Part shown: piece by piece, positions 1-13,292 of the stretch
Layout: every line of letters begins with the position of its first letter
Position numbering within the stretch: the first letter of the stretch is position 1
Source: Chinchilla lanigera
Taxonomy: Eukaryota > Chordata > Mammalia > Rodentia > Chinchillidae
Length of the DNA: 64,000 bases
NCBI RefSeq assembly: GCF_000276665.1
Contig: NW_004955429.1
Span: 4,655,709 to 4,719,708 of the forward strand
Direction: 5' to 3'
Position numbers and translations under genes: made by a program
Notes under the pieces: model-generated
Told to the model about the DNA's origin: nothing
What the model saw: the letters and a program-made list of their open reading frames with translations, nothing else
The model's database searches: none

Positions 1-876
1 CACGAAAGCTAGTCTGCTGTCCTTCTCTAAACCTGACTGTGACACCTTTAAGCGGTCCCCTCCCTGGAACCATCCCCCATGTCCTCACCTGGTGGCTCTA
101 GGGCCAGAGCTAGTCCAGGTGCATGGGCGCTTCATCCCTTGCTCAATACCCTCATGACTCTGGTGCTCAGTGTCGCAGACCAGGAGGCCGGTCCCAAGGT
201 CACTGTGCCGTCATACACCTGGTCGCTTCGCATTCAAGAACAGCTAAAGCAGCTACGTGACAGAGGTTTTGCAGAGACACAGCACAGATCCTCCGTACGT
301 GCCTCTCCCACTCGGTCTTCCACAACCCAGGGCTTAATGAAAGGGGAGGTAAGGCTCAGCACGAGCAGCACAGAACACCAGAGGTGAGAGAAACCTGGCA
401 GGGATTCAGCCAGCAATGCATGTCTGACCAAACTTCCCATTAAAGTGACCACACAATGCAGCGATCAACCAAAACAAACATCAAGACAAATCCACTGTAG
501 TGACCTACACACGCCACCAAGCAGAACCAACGCACAGTGCCCAGAGCAAGCTACCAACCAATGGCGGGGACAGCTGTCGTTATTATTACTAATTCCAAAT
601 AAAATAAAATAAGATTCCAAGTGTCTAGAACTCCACTGGGATGGAGAATGGTTCTACCCAGACTTGTCACTGTTCTTTGTTCTGTTTCCTTTTTATTCAT
701 CTTCAGATAACACCCTCATCGGGTGAACTCTGATTCCAACTAACGCACCACAGGAAGCTCCCCGTTCTGGTCAGATAGGAAAAAAAAGACATCAAGATTC
801 TAGAGAGCACAGAATGGTCTAGAAGCATAACTAATATTAATGAAAGAAAATCATCAAATTAATAAATAAAAAGTTG

Positions 877-974
877 GGGGCTGGGGATTTAGCTCAGCAG
901 CACAGCGCCTGCCTGACAAGTGTGAGGTCATGAGTTCAATTCCCAGTACTGGAAAAAACCAAAACAAAACAAAA
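877..974 (+). mobile_element. ID-type tRNA-derived SINE with perfect target duplication
   Basis: The body starts GGCTGGGGATTTAGCTCAGC, has a B-box-like AGTTCAATTCC and ends in an A-rich tail. It is flanked by a perfect 16-bp duplication, AATAAATAAAAAGTTG, at 861-876 and 975-990. The perfect duplication implies a fairly recent insertion. Confidence 0.9.
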
Positions 975-2185
975 AATAAATAAAAAGTTGCATAGATTTC
1001 TCTGAAAGCAGCAGCCCTATCTTGCCTATCTGCAGGAGTATTTTTTAAACGGTGATGTGAAAAGAAATGGTTAGGAACTACATTTTATAACTAACTTTTA
1101 AAATGAAGCACTAAAAAAAAAACCTCCTTAGAAAAGAAAGGCTCATTAGACTTCCTGATGGCATGTGTAGATGGGATCAGAAAGAAATGTAACCATTAAT
1201 TAAGAATAATTCTGAAGCATCGTGTTGTGCATTCACATGTGGAGTGTGGGTGATAGTCAAAATATTTAACAACCAATATCTAGTATGGCACGAGTTCCAG
1301 TCGACCAGAATGGAAACTCAGTGTAGATGGCTCTGAGCCATAAGCAACTGGCATCATATCCCTGCTGGTAGTGCTCTGCATGAGCCCCACTTTGCCTACT
1401 TTACAACAATTTTGCCATCACCCAAAAGGGGCACTGAATAAGTCACCGAGTTATCTATCACGGAACCAAACCGAATACAAGCATTCAATTATGACACAAC
1501 AGGGTGGATGTCTCCCATCAAGATGAGTGACTTAGACGCTGGAAACATTTGCAGAATTCTTGTGCTGCTCTGCCAGCTCTGCCTGACTTTCCAGGACTGC
1601 ATTTTAAAAAGCACCATGATAATTTTATCCTCAGCTTTAAAGAGAGCCCAAAAAGAAGATGACACAACGATCCAATAAAGCCCCAGGAAAATAAGTTTTT
1701 TAAACCTACAACTAGAACAAACTCTTGAAATGAAATAACTTGGGTTTATGTGCTACATGATAGGGGGCAGCCAAAGGCAACTCGTGCTTAGGATGTGGCA
1801 GGAATGTAATGAGAGATGAGAAGAGAGAGTCTTTTCCCAACTCTTCAGTGTGATCTCTGTAGGAGACCACTTGTTATTCCAAGAAAAGTAGACTTTATTA
1901 ATTCTACAAGAGCCTGATTGGATGGCGAGCAGGAGGATGAGTAAGATTCTATAATTCATAGTTTAAAGCAATGCTCATCTTTCAGGTGTGTTTTCTTCTC
2001 ATGGTGATGATAATCTTCCTAGAATCAGGCATCTACGTAGTTTTATTTCATTTTGTTTTTAGCTATCTGGCGAACAAGTAAAGACATGGCATTAACTACA
2101 TACTGAATTCTTCCTGCACTAGTATTCAAAGTCAGACTCCTAGGAGAAAATAATACTAACCCGACAAGGTAAAACAAAGAAACCT

Positions 2186-2227
2186 CTCTCTCTCTCCCTC
2201 TCCCTCTCCCACTCCCTCTCGCTCTGT
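2186..2227 (+). repeat. Pyrimidine (CT/CCCTCT) low-complexity tract
   Basis: Imperfect CTCTCTCC and CCCTCT repeats of about 40 bp, visible directly. Confidence 0.8.
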
Positions 2228-3812
2228 GAACCAGACTCGCCCTATTTCCACCTTGGGGGACATCATCCTTCCCTCTTTCCTCACTGTTCAATTCAGTATT
2301 GTGTCTCAGATGTTTGAATTGTTCTGTTTCTTGTAAACAAGAAAACTCCTAGAGCTTCATCTGCAAAGCCCCAGGTAAGGGGCTGTGGTCTTGACCTGCA
2401 GCACCTACGGTAGCTCAGTAAGTACCCAGTATGTTGGCTCTACATTCAGACAGCCCCCCCAGATACTTAGGGCAGCTTCAGATGAATTATCTAAAGTTTG
2501 AGTTAGGAATATTTACAGACAGCTATATTTCATTTCCCAAGGTGCCATAGGTGAAATCAAATATCACTCATTCAGAAATTTCTTGAAGGTAAGAAGGAAC
2601 ATCTTAAAATTGTTTCTAGAAAAATAAATCTAGCATGAAGAATGTTTATTTAACATCATTGGGGGGAAACTGTCTCATGTAATCAGGCCTCTCTGTGGAG
2701 CATTTAAGATACATAGATACACGCTTGTTGAAAGGAAATATTACGGGAAGTTTATTATATTTCAAACTCCACCCTTCCAGGTCTAGAATTTGTAAACATA
2801 CTACTCTGTCGGACCACACAATGAAGTAACTGGAGTAAACTACCAAGGTTTCGTATGAACTGCTTTCATCCTCAAAGAATTAAAGCCACTTACTTTTTCT
2901 TAAGGAAACCACCTGTAATAATTCACGCTGTGAAAAAACACATTGGCTCAGCTCCCGGTTATGAGATTTCTTTGTTTGCTGGCTTCATCTAAATCCTCCG
3001 TTCCACAGTCAGAGCTTGTAGACGGCTTTCTCTTCAGAGACGAAAATCATCACACAGGACACAGAGATCTTGAAATGTTCCCCAGCTTGAGTGCTCACAA
3101 CCAATAAAAACCATTTTGTTTTACCCAGACTTAGGAGCTGAGCTGCCACAGGCAAGGATAAAAAATAGCCCTTCCCACGATAAACGAATTTCTCCTCCCC
3201 TTGGAAATTAGTCACTGAATAACCTCAGCCCACACCCAACCACAGGCTACCACATGGGTGACTCAGTCCTTTGGTAACTGCCTACAGGGAAAACACACCA
3301 AGAAGGAAGGACTACGAGAGGCCTAGGTAACTGGGTTAAGAATAAAGGAAATGTTCCAGATAGACTTAATTTAAGGCAAACAAGACCATTCAATAAAGCA
3401 AACGACCAGCAACCACGAAATGAAACCATCAGAAAATCCAACGTGTTAATCACCCCCAGGACCAACTCTTGGATCAGTTTGCTGTTGGGTTAAGGGCACT
3501 GCTATAAAAACCTAGACCAGCACCCTCAACTCATTCTGCTGCCAGGCTTTTGAAGTGAGGAGCTTGGCAAGTGAAGGTAACCTGAGAGCTCTCCCTCAGG
3601 TTTGCGACACCAGAGGGAGAACAGGAGGGCGATCAAGGATGCTGTCTATTGATTAACCAGCCCGGGTTCACCAAGCTGAACTTTGGGTAGCAGCCATTCA
3701 TCTGTCCGCGGTGGGCAGGCACCTGCAATCATTCTGGAAAACACCCCTGAGAGAGAAGCAAAGGCGGAGAGTCCTAGCCACTGGGACTGAGAGAGGAGAT
3801 GCCAAAGGCAAG

Positions 3813-3847
3813 CACAGCCCCACAGCCCCACAGCCCCACAGCCCCAC
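3813..3847 (+). repeat. Short minisatellite, unit CACAGCCC, about four copies
   Basis: Four exact 8-bp units in tandem followed by a partial unit. Confidence 0.9.
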
Positions 3848-6725
3848 CCTAAGCAAGATGGAGGTGGAGCAGGCCAGGTATCTGGAGACCTCCTGCACGA
3901 CCGTGGTGAGCACAGTGGCTCTCTCACGCAGGGACGGACACACGGAGGTGTGTGAGGAGGCAGGAAGCACTTCCCTGGCTCAAAGGTAGGCTTGTGCTTC
4001 TGAGACCACAGGGACCCAGGGGAACTCTATGCTGTCCAACTAGGAATCCTGTGACAAGGAGCTAAATGCTGGGCTGGCCTTACGCCACACCTAACGACCA
4101 CGCTCTGGGCAGCCTGTGCATTTTTCAAACATTTTCAGGCTTTTAGAGGTTGTTCTCGCTGACCAAAAGAATTCCATGACGTCTCTCAAGTCCAAGGGCA
4201 GTCAGCATTGTAGGCTTTCTGAAAAAACTGTTTACTGCCATCCAATCACTTGGTGGTTATTAAGGGAGGGAAGCGCAGGGCGCAGGACACGGCCACCCTC
4301 CTCACACGTCTCATTAGAAGCAATATTTGGATGAAGCAGTTGTAACAGATGCCACCTAAGAGGTCAGAAAGGAGGGGAAGGAATGTGAAAACCCTTGTTT
4401 TGATTTTTTAATCTAATCGCCGAGGGTTTGTTATTTCTCACAAGGCTACATGGGAAGCACACACCATCAACCCTAAGGCATCTGGTCTACATTTGGCGTG
4501 TTCTGTTTCTTCAGCCGCGCGCAGGGCACTGGCGTTCCAGGAAGGGGCTGCCGGGGCCAGCCTCCTTTGTCTGATAAAGCCCGGGCTCCACCCCTGCCAC
4601 AGCTCCCAGAGTCCTTGTTTTATGGCAGAAAGGCGGGTTAACAAGCATGCCCCTGGGGGTTCTGAGTTACCTGCCGTCTCTGTGTGCGGGGGCAGTGCTC
4701 TGGGGACTATGTGTGAAGCGCCTTGGGCCGTGCTGTCCCCCACCGGGAAACAGAAGCAGCGAACTGCTTCCCAGTGCAGTCCGGCCAAGCGAGAATTGCC
4801 CCATGAGCAACACATGATTCCATGTCATGTGGGAGCAGTGGCTTCCGCTGACCCTGTGCCCATGTGCTGGGGAGTACCCTGTGAGACTAGGTCAGGCTCA
4901 CCTCTCTCATCTCCTCCTTCCTGTCTCATTCACAGCAATTCCTTTTCACTTTCAAAATGCTCCAGGGCACTGACTGCACAGCACATGCATGGCTTTGACA
5001 TTACCGGAGCAATAATTCACCAGCAGGAGTCTGAAAGCCAGCCCAACCCTGCGGTGAATCAGGATAAGCTAAATGCTCTCTAGTAAGCGCGACACTCACC
5101 CCAGGGAGAAGGGGGTGGTGTTCAATATTCTAAGGCCCCAGAGTAGTGGCTAATGAACCAGACAAGGTAATTTCCTAAACAATATCCTGGTACCATATAT
5201 AGGACCCACTGGCTCCACTGGACTGGATCGCACTCGCGGGAGAAGGGCTTACTCAGGAGAACCCGTACCACAAGTCTGGCTCCGTCTGAGTGCACTCAAC
5301 CGCTGCCGCCCCCGCACTCTGGTCTGATTACTTCTCCAGATCCTTCCAGCGTGGTCTACCTTGGGATGCTGCAGCCTTTGTCAAATTCCTCTTCCCAGCA
5401 ACGGATGAAGTGGCCTGCTGTTCGCTCCCCTCTTCCTCCCATTGACTAGGGCTTTAGGCGAAGTGGAAGCAATTTATTTCTTTTGAGGTAGTGTTCAGAA
5501 TGGACACGCTAGTAAAGATTCAGCATGACCTCAACAGGAAGTGACTTTTATGCTCTAGTAAGGCCAATAGTATTAAGAAATTTACACCTAATTTTCTTTT
5601 CTTATTCATTTCTTTATTGGCTTAAAAAAACTACATATGCTAAAAGAAAATCCAATATGTATGGCCTATAAACACAAAGATGATAGTGAGGGAAAGTGGT
5701 TATTGTGTTGGAAGCATTTCAAATTCATCTTGTTTATGCTGTTGAAACTGCAAAGATGGTCATTTGTAAGGCCTTATTCACCTATTAATGTCTCGTTTGA
5801 TCATAAATGGAATGTCTCCCAGACACGAGACAGACTGTTGCCAAAATGGCTGGATTCTCAGGCAGGAGATGGTCCAGTCAGCAGTTAGCTTAGGGCTATA
5901 TTTAAAATGAGCACTATTTTCACAAATATTTTGACAGGAAGAACTCTGGCAGATTCCTCTAGTGCCAGGCTTGGTGGACAGGCCTGAGCCCCACAGTGAT
6001 TAAAGATTGCAGTCTGGAAACGAATAAGAAGTCATGTTAAATAAATCATTTAACTTCCAAGTCCTAATCAATAACTATGATCTTCAGGGCAGGTAAAAGA
6101 AAACTGCCCTTCTCCCATGGATACTCTGGCTTCCTTTGGGCCTCCTGTGTTATCCAGGCCAAGGACAATCTTTTGTTTCTAAAGTAGTAAGAGTTTATAA
6201 ACTGCTATCTTCTTTCTACCACTTGCAAGGGATGGAACAAAGACTCCATTCTCTTTCTTATCTCCATCTCCGCACTTGCCCCCACTTCCTGGATGAACTT
6301 GGTTCTTTTATGCTGGACTTTTACACTTGACTTCCTTTTAGGGTTTTCTAGATATTTGTTGCTGATTCATCACCTACATTGCCCTGCTCTAACTTTTTGG
6401 CGCCTTGGGCTTTATTTTTCTCCTTAGGACAGCTCTTGAGATACCTATTTAACCCAGCATACACCCTGTAATATATCATATATTGCTTTCTTTACTTATA
6501 ATGCATTGTAAGTGTTATATGTATTTATAATACAAAGAACTTTAAATGGATCTTCTCAACCTGAAGTACACACTGAAAATCCTCCACAAAAATCACAGTT
6601 TTTGTAAACTTTGCAGTTTACAAAATGCTTTCAGTAGTGATTTCATTGGATGGGGCCCAGAGTGCAGTGGAGTCCACAGGACACCTGTTACTGTAGCCAT
6701 TAGAGTGGTTGGAAAATGAAGCGCG

Positions 6726-6960
6726 GTAGCGTCCCCTCATGCCCAGGGACGTGTCCCAAGCCCCACACTGGACGCCTGAAACTGGATAGTTCTGGACCCT
6801 CTATCACCTGTATTTCTTCCTCTACCTACAAGCTGATGATACAGTTTGAGTTATAATTTAGACACAACAAGAGATTAACAAGAATAATAAAATCAGACAA
6901 CTATAACAGCGTACCCAGTAAAAGCTACTTAAACTCTGTCTGTCCATTCCCTACACTGGC
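6726..6960 (+). mobile_element. DNA transposon relic, Tigger-like non-autonomous type
   Basis: The segment around CCCAGGGACGTGTCCCAAG, then GGACGCCTGAAAC and later CAACAAGAGATTAACAAGAA matches a common mammalian MER/Tigger-type element as I remember it. It shares the GCCTGAAAC and AGAGGTTAACAACA-type motifs with the copy at 8059-8640. The family name is not certain. Confidence 0.55.
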
Positions 6961-7319
6961 AAGAGAAAGAAAAATTGAGGATCAGGCGAACTCCTGCAAG
7001 GAGCAGCAGGAGCCCAGTGTCCTGCCCATGGTGTCCCCATGGTGTGTGTCACGGCTCTCTGTGCTGTGACAGGCCGTGTCTTCCAGGATCCTGAGCCTTC
7101 TGCAAGGAATCTGCTCCAGGTGGCTTTCCTCCGGGATCACCAAGGGTTGGCGCCTGCTTTTTGGCCTTTGGTGTGCAACATGAGGAACTCTACCTGAGAA
7201 AAACCTTTCTTGTTTCACTCACAGATCTGGATTTCCACAGCAAAGGAAGAAAATCGCTGGGACATGTCAGAGGGCACGGCAGCTAATTGCCCAGAGTCTC
7301 TTGTCTCCAATCTTGTCTC

Positions 7320-7815
7320 AAAGTTAGTTACATAGTTATAGGATTAACTGTACTTTAGTTATACTTAACTAATAGACATCAGCATATATTTTGCTTTACA
7401 TATACTTATGGAATTATGTATTACTTAATAGTTATTGCTGTATAGATGTTACAGCATCACTATTAGTTTTACATGTGCACATATGAATAAACAGATATAT
7501 ATATATGCACATATGTTATCATCAATCACAAACACCAGACTATTTCTGAGCTAAAACCCCTGGGATGTATCTGATTAAAATTCCTTAGCATTATGGCTCC
7601 AATTCTGCTGCTGGGTATCATTCCTGGGACTGCACCTCTCAGAGAGGCACTAATCACGGACAGGGGTGCTGGGTCCCCACCTCTGTGCCCTGTGCTTGTC
7701 TTTCTGTGCATGAGGGAAACTGACTAAGCTGATTACGTTGACAGTGAAGAAAGGTAGACATAGCATTACATAGCTTTAGGGTGAGCACAAAAATGGGACA
7801 GTTTTAAAAGTGTAT
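7320..7815. other. AT-rich unique stretch
   Basis: Rich in TTAGTTA and ATATAT words with a short TATATATATATG run near 7495. No gene or dispersed repeat recognised. Confidence 0.4.
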
Positions 7816-7830
7816 ACATTTTGGTTTGAT

Positions 7831-7919
7831 TTGTTTTGTTTTTTGGTACTGAGAATCGAACTAGGGACCTCATGCTTGCCAGGCAGGCACTTGTGCCGCT
7901 GAACGATATCCCCAGCCCC
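7831..7919 (-). mobile_element. ID-type SINE, antisense
   Basis: In reverse complement it reads GGGGCTGGGGATATCGTTCA and ends at an A-rich tail. Near-perfect 15-bp duplications (ACATTTTGGTTTGAT at 7816-7830 and ACATTTTGATTTGAT at 7920-7934) flank it. Confidence 0.85.
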
Positions 7920-8058
7920 ACATTTTGATTTGATAATGTGAGAGATCTAAACTTGCCCAATGAGTTGATGATCATCTATATAGAATCCCATTAGAGAAAA
8001 TGATGGGAAATGCATTGATGAATGGTAAATGTCAACTTCAAAACCACATAGCCATTTA

Positions 8059-8640
8059 CAGTGCACCCCTCAACCTTGGGGGTACAATGAAGACCTGCAG
8101 CAGATGCCTGAAACTATCAATAGTACCAAACTCTCCTTTTATGTAATGTTTTTATCTTGTGTACACATCTATGATCAAGATTGATTTATAAATGAGGCAC
8201 AGTAAGAGGTTAACAACAGTAACTGATAGATCTTCACTGGCATATGATTTTATTTTCTCTCCTTAGGTGGAGAACTTCCAATTCTTTTCACTTAAAGGAA
8301 GCACTTTACAGCCTCTCTTCGACATGGCCAAACTGCCAGCATTACTACTTCTGTGCTCTGCTGCCCATACTAATTAAAACAAAGGCAATTTAAACACAAA
8401 TACTGCAACACTTGACAGCTGATCTCACAACTGAGATATCTGCTGTGTGACTAGTGGGAAGGTAGTCTATATAGCCTGGATACACTGGACAAAGGGGCGA
8501 TTCTTATCCTGGGGCTCAAGTGGGATGGTGCAAGTTCATAACATTGCTCAGAAGAGCATGCAGTTAAAACTTATGAAGCGTTTGTTCCTGGAAGTTTTCA
8601 TTTAATATTTAGCACCACAGTTGACCATGGAACTCTTCAA
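8059..8640 (+). mobile_element. DNA transposon relic, Tigger-like
   Basis: Starts ACAGTGCACCCCTCAACCTT, contains GATGCCTGAAACT and GGCACAGTAAGAGGTTAACA, and ends near CCACAGTTGACCATGGAA. These are landmarks of a mammalian non-autonomous DNA transposon family. The ends are eroded. Confidence 0.6.
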
Positions 8641-9719
8641 AGTTTTGAAGTCCTGTTCCTCCCATTACCTCTTTCTCATGGCCTCAAGCATCTCAAGCAA
8701 TCCCAGCTTCTGGTCACCAAGTGTGTCTGGTAGGTTTGACTCCTTCAGGTCTCCCTGTACCTACCCCCCTTTCTCACAGCTTTCCTGGGAGCAGCTCTGC
8801 AGATCTGGGTGACAGTCTTCACCTTTCTAAGGGAATCACCTTGTTGCCTGCGTGCTGTTCTGTCTTCTTATCAGTCCCAGTAGTACACATGCTGATTCTA
8901 ATCCCAGGTACCAGAACAGACACACCATGCAAGGTGTCAGCATTGCCCCTTTTAAAGGAGCTTTAAGTCATCCCATTAGGGATGACTTCTGATGAAAGGC
9001 GTTTAGCTGTTCTGTTATTTCGATCCTCAGCTGAACAATATTAGCCTATGCATCAGGAGAAGAAAGGACTGTGTGAGAGGAGGGCTCCAGAGGATAACAC
9101 TGGAGGACAATAAGTCACACATCACCAAGTTAAATTTCCTCCCCAAATAAACAAGAGAAAATTGTTTCTGATCCAAACAGCCCTTGGTGTGCTCGCTTCA
9201 CGAAGCACCACATATATAAACAGCCTTTGGTGCTGCTGTGTCTTGGACTCAGAGAGCCACTTCCTCTCCTTTTAACAGCAACACTCAAATCTAGAAGTTC
9301 CACGGGCATCCTAGATATACTGAGTATGTGAGCTGGGAAAATGTTCATGGAGCAGGCTGAGCACAGATGCTCTGTGTTATAAAATTAGGTAGGCTCACAA
9401 GTAGGCTCACAGTTTTCATTCGTTATGAAAAGTTAAGAGGATCCAGGGTTATAAGTAAATGAATACACCTGTGAAAGCCCATCCACTTTCCTTGGGTTTA
9501 GGCGGCACAAAGCACAACAGCACCTGCTAGTTTCTGGGCTAGACCCATGGCTCTGAATACCCCAAGTGAGTTTCTCCACAGCCTGGTGGGAGGGCAGAGA
9601 CCAGTGTCTCAATGTGGAGCACACACTTTGGTCCGGTTGTTAACATGCTTCTTTATCTGTAAATAAGATGTCCAGTGAACACTTTCCCAAAGACCCATTC
9701 TGATGATAAGATTCTGTGG

Positions 9720-10110
9720 GCTCAGGAAATATTTATTGAGTAGCCATTATCTATGGTAAGTCCAGGGGTAGGGGTGAGGAAGGAAAGTCAATCTGTAAGA
9801 CATACTTACTACCTTTGAAAGCTTACATGCCAGTACGGGAAATAAGGTATATGCAAGAATATTAAAAATAAGGCAAAACAAGACATCAGTCCAATGTGTG
9901 CAATGGAAAAATACTCTTAGAATTTATAGAAAAATGAGTCTTCTGGCAGGGTTAGTTGAGGAACATTTCTCTAAAGGGTGAGATTTAAGTAGGTCCATGA
10001 ATTATCAGTAGCACTTCAGTAGCTAAGTTTCCTTCCTTAGATATTCTAGGAAGGAAGGAAGGCATGTCAGAGATGAGAGTGGGGAAGGCCAGGTGCCCCA
10101 TGGGACAAGA
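9720..10110 (+). mobile_element. Ancient mammalian interspersed repeat, family not assigned
   Basis: Begins with the motif AAATATTTATTGAGTAGCCA and continues with the AAGGAAAGTCA... and TCAGAGATGAGAGTGGGGAA pattern of a widespread old mammalian repeat. Relatives occur at 21545, 47545 and 52680. Confidence 0.45.
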
Positions 10111-10131
10111 GAGGCTACTGATACCACCTGA

Positions 10132-10312
10132 GGAAGTGCTTCTCCAGCTTGGCATGGGAATCACCTGGAAGAGTTGTTAAAACAGATTGCTGGCTCTTGC
10201 ATGCAGTGTCTCATTTAGGAGGTCTCACAGGGCCTGAGAATACGGATTTGTAGACCGTCCCCAGGGGACGGTGCCCTGTTCATCCAGGGAGCACTCACTG
10301 ATCATCACTGCT
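10132..10312 (+). mobile_element. MER5A-like hAT-Charlie relic
   Basis: Contains GGGAATCACCTGGAAGAGTT followed by TTAAAACAGATTGCTGG and a central GGCCTGAGAATACGGATTTG, the layout of MER5-type non-autonomous hAT elements. Confidence 0.65.
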
Positions 10313-10574
10313 GTAGTGAGGAGACAGAGTAGCAGTTCAGGGTCACTGAAAGCTCACTTTGAGCTCTTCCTTCTACTGCACTTGGCTCAATCCTACTTCA
10401 GGAAGGTGGCTCTTTCTGAGTTTAATAAACGTTGGATGGCAATCATAATTACCTAGAGATTTTCTATCAGTAAATATTTTCAACTAAGTCTTCCAGGGGA
10501 GGATGGAAATACAGAAGAACACTAGTATTTTTAGAGAATTCCGATATACTAAATGCTTCCCAGAATTTAACTCC

Positions 10575-10735
10575 TGGCTCATTCCCATCAGATAAATACT
10601 CTCATCTTCACTTTACAGATGAAGAACTGAAGGCCCTGGGACCTCAAGAGCGTTATTCAAAGTCAAATATCTGGGCCAAGATCTATGAAGTACTAGAACA
10701 ATCTAGTGTCAAGAAGCCAGTGTGGAGGTCTGACC
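10575..10735 (-). mobile_element. MIR relic, antisense
   Basis: Contains TTTACAGATGAAGAACTGAA and later GCCAAGATC-type core sequence in the MIR antisense order. Confidence 0.55.
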
Positions 10736-11158
10736 TGCTCTGGCTGTTCTTCAAAGAAGAGCAAGGTTCAGGGGCCACTGAAATGAATATTATTTCTGTG
10801 CATAATCAGGTCCAGGGCTGTCTGAACAAAGCCATCTCAAATGACTAGCACAATACTCGTAAGAGAAGGCTGAAGTAGACCAGATTATATTAACATTATC
10901 TACAAATGGGGGAGGTGTCTTCCAAACAATGACTCCAGGACTTCCATGCGCCCCACAAGAGTGCTCTATTTCAAAGGAATACCTTTGTGTTTTCAGTTCA
11001 AATACCAAGTCAGCCAGCCAGAGAACATGGCTTGGAAATTTGAGATGGTCAGTAAAATCACTGCTTTCGCCTTATTTGGTTAAATAACAGCCTCAAAGAC
11101 AACCAGTTTGGGAGTCGTGCGTACCCTGAGGCTGAGCTTGGCAAGTGTCTGTCCACGC

Positions 11159-11187
11159 TCTGCCCTGCCCCGCCCTGCCCTGCCCTA
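11159..11187 (+). repeat. CCCTG/CCCCG pentamer tract
   Basis: About five imperfect tandem CTGCC units. Confidence 0.75.
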
Positions 11188-11845
11188 GCAGCCCAGGGAG
11201 CTTAGCCAGCCTTAGCCAGTCCCTTCGTCCCCTCTGACATCAGACCTGCCTCCCTGAGTCCCAGCTACACACTTTGGGACCTTTGAGCCTTTCTCCTCTC
11301 TACTGAAGCCCTGCATTCCTGAAATTGAGCAGCTCTTCAGAAACAAAACCTATTCCTTCCAGCCCAGTGGGCGATCCCAGGAAAAGAAGTCACTTCCTAT
11401 GATAAAATGCCCACAGCGGGCAAGGAGGTAGACGCTGTCAAGCTGCTCCTGCCAAACAATGCCCACTATCAGGAAAGACTTTCTGATCCCACCTGAGGCA
11501 AGCCACGTGATGAAGAGGCTCTGTGTGCCCTGAGTGCTTCTCAAAGTTCATGCTTTGTACTAAGAGCATTAATCAAGCTCAGTTCAGAAACAAACACACT
11601 CTAGTGCAAACACAAAGTAGCTCCTAATCCCCCACTGCCCAGCCCAAACTCTAGCCCTCCTGCCCCACATTTTTCTTTGTATTATCTTTTCCCTTCTTTT
11701 CTGAAAAGTGGCCCTGGGAAAAAAATTTGTTCTTGAGAAGACAGAAGATATGGAACAATAAAGTAGACAGAGGGTCTTCTTAAAATTAGGACAGTAAGAC
11801 ATTGGCTCTATTCTGATGACCTCTTCTCCTCAAATTAGTTTCCAA

Positions 11846-12054
11846 TTTTCTTTTCTTTACTCTGCTGGGGATTGAACATAGGCCCTCATGCAAGCCAGTC
11901 AAGTACTCTGCCACTGAGCTACATCCTCAACCTTTTTCATTTTTTATTTTGAGACAGGGTCTTGCTACATTGCCGAGGATGGCCTTCAACTTGTGATCCT
12001 CCTGACTCAGCTTCTCCAATAGCTGAGATTACAAGTGTGCATCATCTTGCCTGG
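11846..12054 (-). mobile_element. B1-ID composite SINE, antisense
   Basis: Plus-strand order is antisense ID (GCTGGGGATTGAACATAGGC to GAGCTACATCC) then antisense B1 (TTTTGAGACAGGGTCTTGC to CATCTTGCCTGGCA). In sense orientation it is therefore B1 followed by ID. A short AGTTTCCAA duplication flanks it. Confidence 0.8.
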
Positions 12055-12780
12055 CAGTTTCCAAAAAAAATTGTTCAGAGGGTTTGATCATCTTCAGCAA
12101 TCATTACTCCTCCCCATTATAATACTGAACGAAGGCAGTAGAATCTGAGATTGTTAATCAAATGAGAACCTCTTTCTAGCGATGGTCTCACAACCTTGAT
12201 GGTCTGAAGCTGAACTCTGAACTTCTGATTCTGCTGTTGATTTGTTCCAGGAATTCCTCCTATACTTCTGTGTCTGGGGCCATGAATATCAAATGGGCTA
12301 AGTCATTACTTCATTATTTTGTGTGCACAAACGTAGGAACAACATACATTCTAATTAACATCACCAACAAACATTCATGAGTTTCCAGGCAGAAAAAAAT
12401 GAATGAAATGGAAAATAGCCACTTGAGGACATCCCTAGGAGGATGAACAGAATGAGACAGAGTTCTCTTCTTGAAATAGGAGATCTCACAAAATAACGAA
12501 ATTCTGAACATCTGAATGCAGCCAATGTAAGAATAGCTTGCTCTATTTTACCCCACAGACATCATCCTTGAGAAAAAAGTCCAATTATATGACACGGTCT
12601 CACATTTAGAAAGTTATTTTTCCTGATTTCCACTCCCAAATTAATTGATGACTCAGAATCCAGACCAGGCTATCAGTTCACTCCACACTGGTAGACTCAC
12701 ATTGTAATGATTTATAAGAGGAGATAAGCAGTTACCTACTTCTCTCCTTTGTGAATCCTTCTGTCTCCCTTCATATCTTT

Positions 12781-12968
12781 TTGTTTTCTCCCAGTTCTAG
12801 AGATTAAACCCAGGGCCTGCACACTTTTACTTTATCTAATTTTAGTTTTTATTTTGAAACAGGTTCCCCTTAAGTCGCCATGTTACCCAGGCTGGGCTTG
12901 AACTTGTGATCCTTCTACCTCAGCCCCCAGGGTGCTCAGATGACAGGCATGTGCCACCATGCCTGGCT
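12781..12968 (-). mobile_element. B1-ID composite SINE, antisense, ID part truncated
   Basis: A shortened antisense ID (TCTAGAGATTAAACCCAGGG) joins an antisense B1 running from TTTTGAAACAGG to GTGCCACCATGCCTGGC. Confidence 0.75.
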
Positions 12969-13171
12969 CCTTTCCCATCTTAGCACCTAGGAGAGGTCTC
13001 CTTGATAATGAAAAGGAATGCATCTCATTACTATCCAAGGCCAGAATAAAAACTTCAGTTGCTGTGGACGCATCTGCACCAATTAGCTCAAAGCAAAATT
13101 TTGGATGGTCTCAAAATTTCAACAATTATTATCCATTCTTGGCCTGTCCCACATTTATATTAAAAACAAAG

Positions 13172-13292
13172 ATCTGGCCTAGCATGGGGGTGCAGGCCCA
13201 TAATCTCTTCACTTTGAGAGAGTGAGGCAGGAGGATCATAAACTTGGGGCTCAGCCTGGGCAAAGTGGTAAGACTCTGTCTCAAAATAAAAT
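13172..13292 (+). mobile_element. Diverged B1 SINE
   Basis: GTGAGGCAGGAGGATCATAA and CAGCCTGGGCAAAGTGGTAA with a final GACTCTGTCTCAAAATAAAA identify a short, old B1 copy. Confidence 0.75.

Larger units (their letters stand above)
991..6725. other. Unique intronic DNA, no gene seen
   Basis: Apart from short low-complexity tracts near 2.2 kb and 3.8 kb I recognise no gene, RNA or dispersed repeat here. The 196-codon open frame at 4493-5083 lies in GC-richer DNA and has no recognisable domain. Confidence 0.5.

Noticed and set aside
4493..5083. 196-codon plus-strand open frame, mirrored by a 125-codon frame on the minus strand
   Set aside because: Low-complexity, cysteine/serine/proline-rich translation without family resemblance; both strands open, which suggests composition rather than coding.
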